Shown: one piece after another, positions 34,801-44,683 of the stretch | Numbering within the stretch: the first letter of the stretch is position 1 | How the letters are laid out: each line of letters opens with the position of its first letter | NCBI GenBank assembly: GCA_015227615.1 | Contig: JAALGZ010000052.1 | Span: 124,001-188,000, forward strand | Origin: Labyrinthula sp. Ha | Taxonomy: Eukaryota; Sar; Bigyra; Labyrinthulida; Labyrinthulaceae | Length of the DNA stretch: 64,000 nucleotides | Reading direction: 5' to 3' | Position numbers and translations under genes: made by a program | The notes under the pieces: model-generated | Seen by the model: the letters and a program-made list of their open reading frames with translations, nothing else | Databases searched by the model: none | What the model was told of the DNA's origin: nothing

Positions 34801-37011
34801 CATTTCTTCCTAAAGCTGTCAGAATGCGTCCAAGTGATTAACCTTCATAATTACAAACGGAAATCCTCCGTTATGTCGACTAGCATCAGAAATGTGTGCT
34901 TTTTGAAACTAGTTACACATGATGTCTTCCTTTTTAGAATAAACTAGAACATGCTTTCTATCCCGAGATAATAATACGTCTTTTCGAATAGCAGCGTCAT
35001 TTGTGAATAATTTCATAACAAGAACATGCTTTCTATCCCGAGATAATAATACGTCTTTTCGAATAGCAGCGTCATTTGTGAATAATTTCATAACAAGAAC
35101 ATCAACTAAGTAAGATATGTTTAGGCTCACGTCTAGCTTCAGATATGAAGAAAAACTATACCAAATTTTCCTAACATGAACCCCATTTAAGAAGTGAACC
35201 AAATTTAAGAAAATTGATGCGAAATGCCTCAGGTTTTAGAGAGGAATATGCACAGGATCTTTATTACACTTCTTCATTACTTGGGGTAGAGGATACGATT
35301 CGAAACTTCAGTTGAACTAATTGGAAAATGCAAAGCTAGAAGTCATAATAATTTACTAAGCTAACAACAAATCTGGTATTGAATATGACCAAATCCTCCA
35401 TTAGTTTACGAGATGCCACCAAATGTAACACCCATAAAATGGCAAGGTCCTAAATCATCTTGGATTTCAACAGCTGGAGACGTTAACTTTTACGAGGAAA
35501 CTCAAAGCAAGATTCATGATAAGAAACACTCAGGTAACATGGCTGAAGTATGGAGGCAGTTTCGTTATATATAAGGGCAAGTTGAAGATTCAACCTAGAT
35601 GCAAATGAAACTATATGGGCGAATTGTGAAGTGCCTTCCCATTAGAAGGGACCGCCTATTTGTTCTTGAATCGTACATTGGCCAAGATGAATGAGTGAAG
35701 CAAGGTTACCAACTCTGGGTGATAAATGAACACCTACAAAATTTAGATGAAAGTTTGGGTCTTATGTTTTTTTCTCAAGAAAGCAATTCATTTGCACATT
35801 TAACTTCCTTTTTGGTACGATGATCTTAGCAGTAGTTGAAGTTCATATTACTGTTAAACTGAGAGTCAAGAGTATTAACCCGGAAACATAGATACTTGGA
35901 CAAATTATTGAAGATTAAGGGTTCTAGTTTATACCTTGCCCATTTAGACTTTCACCCTATTCATTGCCCAAAACAAACTTAACACAATAGCCACCAGTCT
36001 TAATTTGGAAAATTAAATAGAAGGAATCTATAGATATATTTCTACGTAATTTCTATTTAACACACTTGGATCATAGTATTATATTAAGCCATACACATAT
36101 TAGAGTAAATAATCTTAGAACCTGATAGAGCAACTTCTTGACACATCATTTAATCTCAGTGAAATCATTCATAATGAGAGATTCTTTTGTAGAGAAGTAT
36201 AAGTATGAATATGTGTATTCCTAACAATAAAACACAAAAGAGTTGTTGTGTGAACCTTTCTCATCATGTAAGCCCATGTTTATTGTAGATATTTTGTCAG
36301 TATAATTATTATTATTCAATATGTACAACTATACAAGACTTTTAATTATATAAACGGTTCGCGTAGACAACTGAAATATCTGATAGATGGAATTATCTTG
36401 CCTATCGGATACTCTTGTCGGATAACTTATTCTAAATATTTCAGAGTTTAAGAGTAAGAAAATGAGGAGTTTGTGGAGAAATATAAAATACTCCCGGTGA
36501 CGATGAAAATAACATCATAGGAAGTTATTTCTTTATAAAATCTTCTGGCTGTTACTTTGTTTTCTTCTAATCGTAAGAGCAGTGAACAATTATTGTTTTT
36601 TGTAAATAATAAACTGTTTTTGTATTTCTTTGAGGAGGAATTACTGTAAGTAGAAAAAAAGCGATCTTAAATATAAGAATGTCAGTAGATTGTGGTTAAC
36701 TACGATAATCACCACATATATAATAGCTTTATTCACGATAATGTGTATGTAAATTGAGTCACATTTCATAGCTTGTAATTCAAACAGACATAAACCAATC
36801 AAAATTAACATACAATATTATTTATCGAATAATATTTAAGAAGAATATACAGTTTACGAAACAAAAATTGGAACACAATATTTAAACCAACTATCGGCTA
36901 TTGATTCTCCCTCCTAGCAAGTCCCATCAAAAATAAAACATCCCATCAGGAGAGAATAAAAAATAACTTCTCATTAAATAAAATAAAAAAACCAATAAAA
37001 ATAAAAATAAT
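25834..37011. other. Gene desert, 11.2 kb
   Basis: This is the longest stretch without a supported gene. Open frames are at most 97 codons (34909-35202 minus), and that one is inflated by a 75-bp tandem duplication. Others, such as 30556-30813, 32166-32411 and 32557-32766, show no motif and no splice partner. A stretch at 35389-35823 reads 145 codons in one plus-strand frame with only three internal stops, which may be a decayed gene. (TA)n runs occur near 29746, 32466 and 33272. No tRNA-like structure or transposase was seen. Confidence 0.55.
34948..35097. repeat. Perfect 75-bp tandem duplication
   Basis: Two head-to-tail copies, 34948-35022 and 35023-35097, match at every base. The unit begins AACATGCTTTCTATCCC and ends TTTCATAACAAG; a few bases of a third copy follow (AACAT). 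The lack of any mismatch inside non-coding DNA means the duplication is recent, or that it is an assembly artefact. Confidence 0.95.
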
Positions 37012-37668
37012 ATGAATAAAGAATTAAATGAATATGAAGTATCAAAACTAAGAAGTTTAACAAGAAAAACTTTCATAACTTCATATGACGTATTTTGTGC
37101 GTTCGCTCCAATAAATCCAAACACTGGACGATCGGATATTTTGACAAAGTTATGTTTTAATACATGGATTAGAACAAGAAAAAGAGTTTTAAAGCAACCT
37201 GAGTTATCTTTCAGAAAAGCTTTAATTGCGCATACAAGAGGAAAAGATGGAAGAAAACCTTTTACAAGAACTTTGGAAAGTATCATTTTATCTGAAGTTC
37301 GAAAGACACAAATTTGGCCTTGTTTTGAAGGAAGTAAAAATAAAAAAGTATTGAATATTGGTTGCAAAACTTTTAAATCTCTTGGATTTCACGAAGGAAA
37401 AAATACTTCAAATAAGAAAATAACAAAAAGAAAAAGAGAAACTGAAGAAGAAATGAATATGTTAAACTACTTATTCTATAAAGAAAATCAAACAAGTTTT
37501 GATAGTGTTGCAGGAAGTATTGGTTCTGAACCAACAGAGAAGAAAATAAAAATAGAAGATGAACTTTTGTTTAATCCAGAAGTATCTTACGACAATGACT
37601 TTTTCATAGAATATAGTTTTAGTCCAGACTTAACTTGTCCTTTATTTCCAGAAAATGTAAATTTGTAG
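37012..37668 (+). CDS. Unknown protein, member of a local inverted paralogue pair
   Basis: Intronless gene of 218 residues with no recognised domain. The core, about residues 18-130, is shared with the convergent gene at 37822-38460. It includes TSYDVFC (24-30), a W-x-RTRK segment, QPELSFRKALIAH, GKDGRKPF, QIWPCF and KKVLNIGCK. The core is basic and carries conserved Trp, Cys and His, which would fit a nucleic-acid-binding module; this is only a guess. The C-terminal third is acidic and unconserved, with a basic KITKRKRE patch at about 139-146 that could be a nuclear localisation signal. An acidic tail after a basic core recalls a transcription factor. The gene is very AT-rich. The stop codons of the pair are 153 bp apart. 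Confidence 0.8.
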   Translation: MNKELNEYEVSKLRSLTRKTFITSYDVFCAFAPINPNTGRSDILTKLCFNTWIRTRKRVLKQPELSFRKALIAHTRGKDGRKPFTRTLESIILSEVRKTQIWPCFEGSKNKKVLNIGCKTFKSLGFHEGKNTSNKKITKRKRETEEEMNMLNYLFYKENQTSFDSVAGSIGSEPTEKKIKIEDELLFNPEVSYDNDFFIEYSFSPDLTCPLFPENVNL

Positions 37669-37821
37669 TTTGTAAAACAAAGTTTCTTTTGTATCATTTG
37701 TGTTGTGAAAAAATAGTTTCCTTGTTTTGTAAACCATAGAAAAAAAATATAAATAAAATATGATCATATTGAAAATAAATCTTAAGGTCAAAAAACTATT
37801 CAAAAAAATACACATAAACTC

Positions 37822-38460
37822 TTAAAACTCACCTTCTTTTTGCAAAATATCAAATAAATTATCAATTTGCTCAACTAAATTATCAGGATCTTTAGGTCTA
37901 ACAAAACTCTGTTTTAATCCATCTTTCTTTCGTTCTCTTGTTTCATGATATCCGCTTCCTCTAAATCTCTTACATCCAATATTTAATACCTTTTTATCTG
38001 CACTATTTTTAAAACATGGCCAAATTTGTGGAGTGCGAATTTGTTCAAGAATTATCTTTTCAATTTTTTCAGGAAATGGTTTTCTTCCATCTTTTCCACC
38101 TGCATGAGCAATCAAAGCTTTTCGAAATGATAACTCAGGTTGTTTAGGTTTCTTTTTACGTGTAGAAACCCAATCTTTATAACAATTCTCACTTAATATT
38201 TCACTTTGAAAATAATTGTCAAAACGTGTTGCGTATTTACAAAACACTTCGTATGATGTTTTTCTTTTTTGGGTTTCTGTATCAACTTTATTTTCCAGTT
38301 TTAACTTTTTCTTTTCTTGTGTTGGAAGAAATATTTTTTCATCTACTTCACCAGAGAGAAAGCTTAATTCCTCAAGTGTCATATCTTCAGGTTGTTTAAA
38401 TACCCAATCTTTTTCCCAATCAAACTTCATCAAAAAAACAAACGTACAACACAGAAACAA
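37822..38460 (-). CDS. Unknown protein, second member of the inverted paralogue pair
   Basis: Intronless gene of 212 residues. Here the conserved core is placed later (about residues 70-180), behind an acidic N-terminal arm (EDMTLEELSFLSGEVDEKIF). The core shares TSYEVFC, KQPELSFRKALIAH, GKDGRKPF, PQIWPCF and KKVLNIGCK with the gene at 37012. The acidic arm is thus N-terminal in one copy and C-terminal in the other, as if the same basic core had been joined to different partners. The first residues (MFLCCTFVFLMKF) are hydrophobic. The second ATG (MKFDWEKDWVF, start 38427) gives a more ordinary N-terminus, and I prefer it slightly. At the DNA level the shared QPELSFRKALIAH segment is also clearly alike, so the duplication is not very old. 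No function assigned. Confidence 0.8.
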   Translation of the reverse strand: MFLCCTFVFLMKFDWEKDWVFKQPEDMTLEELSFLSGEVDEKIFLPTQEKKKLKLENKVDTETQKRKTSYEVFCKYATRFDNYFQSEILSENCYKDWVSTRKKKPKQPELSFRKALIAHAGGKDGRKPFPEKIEKIILEQIRTPQIWPCFKNSADKKVLNIGCKRFRGSGYHETRERKKDGLKQSFVRPKDPDNLVEQIDNLFDILQKEGEF

Positions 38461-41400
38461 AACTTTGATCCTAACTTCAAAAACTACTACTCTAAAAACT
38501 CTTTTATTAGATGTTCTATGTCAAACAATGTTCTTAACACGTTGTATGCGAACAAATTTGTTCTGACCCGTCAATTTATGTTCGCGGTTTATGCGTCTGA
38601 GTTTCCGATACTTGAAGACTACAATGACCAACAATTTGTGTACACAGTATTATTCCCGGAATAGGAACCTTTCCCAGGATTCATGCTCAATACTTTCCTA
38701 TATATCAGTAATAAATTAATGTTAATCTACCAGAACTAATTATAAATTAATTTATGATATATATACTGTTCACAATATATTCTTACTGGTAGATATCGAT
38801 TTTATCAATAAATTACCGATATACTTGATGCCCGGAGTCTATACGGGAATTATGAACAATGATGACACGCGCCCTTGAATTAAGATTTTCTCACCATCCA
38901 ATTTATAATAGGGGTTACAAAAAATATATTCTAGTCAGAAGTAAAATAAGAAAAAACAATACTAGAAATATAAAACAAAATAAGAAATATATTGAATACA
39001 AAGTTCAATTGACCAATAATAACTTATAAGAATTGTTATATCCAGTATTAGATTGCTTTAGCTGACTAGTTTGCTTATGAAGAAACTAGGTTTTCTTTTT
39101 GGGATAAGAATTTATTTCTTTTCTATGAAATAGACTGTATAGTTGTACCAGAAGATAAAATATATGGGATAAAAGAATAAATTTAAGACATAGTTGAGCA
39201 GGTTATGCATATGGGAAATAATTTCAAGAATAATGGCACTGGAGAGCTTGATAAGGAAGAAAAGGTCCCCATAGGTATTTATTTTGATTACGCTAACTAT
39301 GGTTTCACCATAGTTTTCTTACTAGTTCTTCCTTCACTATTTTGAGTGATTGTCTATAATCAGTTAAACAAAATTAGAATCATTATATTAGGGTTAAAAT
39401 CCTAAATTTCTTACTCATATTCAGCAATACTACAAGTCACCTGATTTTCCATTAATTCAATTGACTTGCACGCACTAGAATAATTGAGACATTGTATTAT
39501 AAGAATTATCTGGAAACAGTTATCATAAGTGGCACTCTAGGGGTTAAAAATTTGCTCTTCATGATGAGAACAATACTTGACGTTTGAGAGGTTACACTTG
39601 TCTTCAGCATGTTGGGAAATAATCGCGCCTTAGCTACATTTGGTAGAGAAGCACTTACATCGTAGAACAGTAGCAACGGCATTTATGTAAAGTCGTAGTT
39701 ACGTATGTAACAACAAGATTTCCAAAATATCTTAAAACCCAACCTGAGTTTCTTCTAGGTAGAAAATAATACAGAAAAAGAAGCGAGCCCATCGAAAAAA
39801 AGTCAAATGAAGCATTGTTAAAGGCAACTAAAACCTTAGAAAATAACTTAGCTCAACCGAAGTAAAGTAAATACTCAACTGCTAATGCAAGCCGATGAAA
39901 CAGCATAAATGAAAAAGAACCTCAGTTTAAGGTAATTAATGAAAGTAAAATATGTACGAGCCATTTTGCTTCAGTGTGAGCGTCTAATAAAGCATATCTA
40001 GCAGATCGTCCTGTTAGTATTCAATAGAGCTAGTACTGCCGGGAAAAAATCGCAACCATTTAAATGATTTAGATCTAGAATGTTGTAGTTATGTTTCAAA
40101 AAATATTAAACAGCACTCTAGGTTGCTTCTGAAGAGAAAACTATTTTTCTCCCCGGATAGATAATTTGGAAAACGATATTTTCTTAGGCTCCAAGGAACT
40201 TAAACTTTATGTTGCGGGCTTTACCAAATTCAAAGTTTATCCCTCATTAGATAAAGAGGTCACGTTTCATAAACTAATAAGCAACTGTCATGAAAATAAT
40301 CACAGTATATTCCTGATCTACCTCAATGTGGTTAAATGGAGCTTAGCTACCTACGCTAAATCATGGGATGATATCATATTCTATTCAGAAGATTGCACGG
40401 CGGAAAAGCCCAGCCCCTGCTGTCGGTTAGTTAGGATAATAAACTGTTTTCACCATACTTAAAGAAATATAGTTCCAAACTCAAACAGAACTATCAGTCT
40501 CCAATGTAGCTCACCATCTCAAGTCATATCCTTTACAGGTTTTATCAGATTCATATTGAACTAAAATAACTGCTACAATTAAGAATACCAGCAGAATTTT
40601 GGAAAATATGCTAATCTAAATTCTTACTGTGTCATATTTGCCTGTTATTTTGAAGCAATATCGTTTAAAACTAATATCTGTCACAAGATATAACTAGACT
40701 AGAATTAAGGAAGATTACGTTGAGATGCTCTTATTCCATAGAACTATCATGCACTTTAAGATTGAAAATATAAAGCTAGGTTACTATCTTCAACAGCTGA
40801 AAATTATACATTGTAGCCTCAAATGAAAGGCGTTACCCTGTTGAAAAATGTGCTTTTTCTTTACCACTAAGACCAAGATATATATATGCAGAAATGACCC
40901 TGCGACCATAAGTAGGTCTTCAAAAACTTGTACAATATTAAAATGAAATAACTTTCCATTATGTGTTCTCTAATACCGAACTCTTAGCTGACTAATCCAA
41001 ACACGAGGAACTTAAAATTCTTTTTCTAACTATACTTAATGTTCTTATGTTCTGTAGATCTCCTTCAATGTAGAACTGTTCTTTGCGCTAATAATAAGAA
41101 TATGCTTTGCTATTACGTTCTTAAAAAATTATTCTCAATTTGATTCATTCGCTCTTTCTGGGGATTCTATCATAGCCAATGCTAAACGAACAGGCAGACT
41201 TTAATAATTTTCAGAAGTTTCGGTTTTGTTTAGAATACTTGGTAAAGAAAATGCAGGTAATAATCTCTCCCCGGACAGACAGGCTGTTTGAAAAAAAGTG
41301 TAAAAAGTATTTAGAAACCAAGTCTTGCTAATTAAATGTGAACAGCTGTAGGAACCAAGTTTTACTTAATATGTGAATTCTTTTCTTTGCTGTTGTATTC

Positions 41401-43060
41401 GCTTATTCCTTATTTTGCTAGTATTCAAGGTTGTGTTTGTTTTCTATTTATCTCACTAGCCTATTCTATATTTCTAACTTCCTGTTCATATAATCTGTCT
41501 AGTACGTTACAGTCTATTTATATGTTCCAAGTGTTCTAACTATTTATATTCAGTTCACAGGCACATCCCCAAACCCTGTACAAACAATAACTAAGCGTGT
41601 ATAGAACTACTGCAGTGTCATTAGATAATATTATTTTGTACCACGAACTATTGGTACTACCTTATTCTCAATGCGGGTTAAAGAAAATACAGAAACTACC
41701 CTGGTTGAATCTTTCGCCATATTATATGCCTTCATCTTTGAAATGTAGATCTATGGAGAATTTTGACTTAATGACATGATATTTCTCTTGTTCTAAAATA
41801 TAATTCTAGACCTCTAACCAAGTTCATATCAACGTATGGAGCCTAACATGGGAAATACTGATATAAATCTGCATTCCAGCTTATTTCTTATACATGCACA
41901 GCTCATATTAATATCTTATGTTTCAAGCTTAGGAAAGGGCTTTTTCCGTTTCAAAACAAAACTATTTGTCACGACAATGATAAAAATTACCTTTGCAACA
42001 AAGCTTTTTGGGTTCCAGCATAAAGCTAATATAGGTATGGCTGCTCCAGGGATATTAAGTTAAACATTCTAATCTTGATGTAACTCTCACTTTTCATTCT
42101 CAACAATAGATTTTAATTGTAGATCCTGTATATATATATACACTTAATAAAGAATAAAATAAGTGTCTTGAAGTATATGTATTTAAGGCTAAGCAAAAGG
42201 GAGCAGATTCCATGATGGTCATTTAATTCTTATCGGAGCAGGGCTGTCCTTGCGTAATCCAAAGCATACTGAAGAATAGTTGTATTTAGTCACAAGTTGA
42301 GACAACGGTCAAGTAACCAAACACAGGTCATACATGAATTTTCTTAGAGTTCTACACATCTATCAAGTTTTTTATTCAGTGCTGCTAACCTTTAAGCAAA
42401 ACAGTTAAGCTCTCATAGACACTAATATGTACTATTCATTGAATTAAGCCTTATGTGGTTTTGAGTCAATAGCAAATCTCTATTGCAACATTGTAACATA
42501 AAGCATTACTGGAAAAGCACCTCATGAACCTCTAGTCTAAAAATGTCTTGCTGTAGGGTGTATACGTTACATGCCCAGAACACAAAGGGTTTTCTTCTCT
42601 AATCATAGCAGTTTCAACCAGCTCCAAGCTAAGCCTACCATTTTTTGTAGTATTTTTGGTTCATGGGTATGATGTGAAATTGGTAACATTAAATTAACTA
42701 AGAACGATCCTTCAACAAACTTATTCCTGGAAAAAAAACTCTTTAGCTTAGAACTATACAGTTCTATAGGTCATTGAAGTTCCAACTAAGCCGAATGCAA
42801 ATGATGTTAAGTGACTTGGTTATCCGTATCGCCGTGATGGTTAGCACTTTAGATGCAGTTTTGGTACCTTTCAACCTAAATACTTGCAGTTCGGAGAAGA
42901 AAAAATAGTAGCTGCTTGGTAAATTTTCCAGAAGTTCAAATGACCTAGCTTACGAGAGGGATTTACTTCAGAAACGTAGTAAAGAGAATGCACCCAATAG
43001 AGATGGCAATGAAAATAATAATTTATTTTGGGTGTAAACAAAACAATATAAATTCTTATA
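38461..43060. other. Gene desert, 4.6 kb
   Basis: No supported gene. The longest frame (40166-40462 plus, 98 codons) has no motif, no neighbouring splice partners and an ordinary composition for this desert. A (TA)n run lies near 42129. Nothing resembling an RNA gene was seen. Confidence 0.55.
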
Positions 43061-44683
43061 TTATCTGTTCACTGAATAGTCCGCTCCTTCAGGAACGAGG
43101 AAATACAGTGGTGCAACAAGCCCACCTTCAATATGTGCTAATATATCCATAGTTTCTACTGCAATAGCTTCTTCTTGAACTTTAAGTTTTGATTTCTCTT
43201 TCTCATATGACATGACCAGTTCTTGTAGAGTTAACCATTTCCACCTTTTCTTTACAACAACTTTTTCTGCTCGATCTTCAACTTCAGCTAAATAAGTGAA
43301 ACATAATTGTCCCTTTGCTCGTAAACTTGCTGTTGATGGAGCAATATGTTTCACACCACAAATTCCAACTAATTCTCCAAAGGGTTCTTGATTATCTTTG
43401 CTTCTTTTAATCTTCTTTATTTCCAGTAAATTTATATAATCCAAAAGCAAATCATTAGCCAAATCAAAAAAAGGTAACACAATCTTCATTGAGTCAGAAG
43501 GTAGTGAAAAATATCGCCGATGTCCATGTTTAAAAACACCACCTTCAGTAGCACTATGCTGCAGGATTAAAAACTTATTTGTGGATTTTGTTTTTATAAC
43601 AAGCTGAACCCGAAAAATTAAACTTGAGACGTTTTTATTTTGTGTTGCTTGACCTTCAACACCAAGAAATAAATCAGGAGAAAAAGTTCGAACTGGATTT
43701 CCTTCAAAGCACTTGAACAATTTATACATCTCCTGATTTCGCATATACCTTAACTTTCTCTCTTGTTTTGAAGCTTTTGAAAGATTTGAATTTCTTGAAA
43801 ATTTTGATAATTTTGTAAATTTTGTTCTTCTAGAAACTTTTGACGCATCTGAAATAACGGAAACATTTCCACTTCTTATAACAACGGATAACTTTTTATT
43901 CTTTTTTCTAGAAAAAATTGATCTATTCGAATTTTCATGCGGAGTCATAAAAGCATAACCAACACTTGTTGGTGCCATTAAACTTCTCTTAGCTGCAGAT
44001 TTTGCCTTTTTCTTTACCAAATGCTGAACCTCATTAAAATTATACCAATGGGCAGCTAAACTTTTACCAGGTTTAAATGCATCCAAATCTGTACTAAGTT
44101 CACCAATACCTTGCTCTTTGAATACTTTTATATCCTGCGGATTTACTGCAACAGCCGTAATCACACACCTGAATCTGATCTCAGTTCTACTATAGTTATA
44201 TTCAAATCGAAAAAAGCTTTCCACTTCTATATCTAAATTAGCTTCATGCATAGCTATTCTTTTTGCAGCTGTTTCAACAGTTTCACCGTAAAGCATCGGA
44301 CCAGCTGGTAAATGCCATCCGCCGACTTCTTCAGTTGTGCAATACTTATTTTCGTGCTTAATTACAACTAGAACAAAAATTATTGTATTATAAGGGTTTA
44401 TCTCAAGCTCTGTTTTATTATTAACTTCATCATTTCTTAGAACAATTTCTTCATCTCCTGTAATCAAGTTCTTAATTAAAGTTGTTCGCCAAGCTTGTGT
44501 CATATTCGTGCTTTCCAAGGAGTTTTGGTGTCCCAATTGTGGTACCGGAAAATAGTTCTTGATTCCACTAAAGATTGAAGATAACATTCCTGGAGTTTGT
44601 TGTCCTTCGGATTCAGCAGATGAGGAAGGGAGGTCCTCTCCTTTCTCTTCTTTCTCTTTTATCTCAACTTCGGGTTTCAGCAT
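43061..44683 (-). CDS. Nudix-fold protein with degenerate catalytic box
   Basis: Intronless gene of 540 residues. A Nudix domain lies at about 95-215. The Nudix box aligns as G128-x5-E134-x7-R142, but the next invariant positions read I143, H146-E147 and N149-L150 where REUXEEXGU is expected. The residues before the box (GGWHLPAG) are typical. Residues about 345-520 look like a second Nudix-type fold with the same strand order (YFSLPSDSMKIVLPFF, then KRWKWLTLQEL) but no recognisable box. A basic, Ser/Lys-rich linker (about 250-320) joins them and may be phosphorylated. Known Nudix enzymes cleave nucleoside diphosphates linked to other groups. Loss of metal-binding glutamates suggests a binding or regulatory role, or changed chemistry. 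The first 60 residues are acidic and disordered. No gene lies close by on either side. Confidence 0.75.
   Translation of the reverse strand: MLKPEVEIKEKEEKGEDLPSSSAESEGQQTPGMLSSIFSGIKNYFPVPQLGHQNSLESTNMTQAWRTTLIKNLITGDEEIVLRNDEVNNKTELEINPYNTIIFVLVVIKHENKYCTTEEVGGWHLPAGPMLYGETVETAAKRIAMHEANLDIEVESFFRFEYNYSRTEIRFRCVITAVAVNPQDIKVFKEQGIGELSTDLDAFKPGKSLAAHWYNFNEVQHLVKKKAKSAAKRSLMAPTSVGYAFMTPHENSNRSIFSRKKNKKLSVVIRSGNVSVISDASKVSRRTKFTKLSKFSRNSNLSKASKQERKLRYMRNQEMYKLFKCFEGNPVRTFSPDLFLGVEGQATQNKNVSSLIFRVQLVIKTKSTNKFLILQHSATEGGVFKHGHRRYFSLPSDSMKIVLPFFDLANDLLLDYINLLEIKKIKRSKDNQEPFGELVGICGVKHIAPSTASLRAKGQLCFTYLAEVEDRAEKVVVKKRWKWLTLQELVMSYEKEKSKLKVQEEAIAVETMDILAHIEGGLVAPLYFLVPEGADYSVNR

Noticed and set aside
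40166-40462. 98-codon open frame in the 38.5-43 kb desert
   Set aside because: No motif, no splice partners, no promoter-like context, and composition like the surrounding non-coding DNA.
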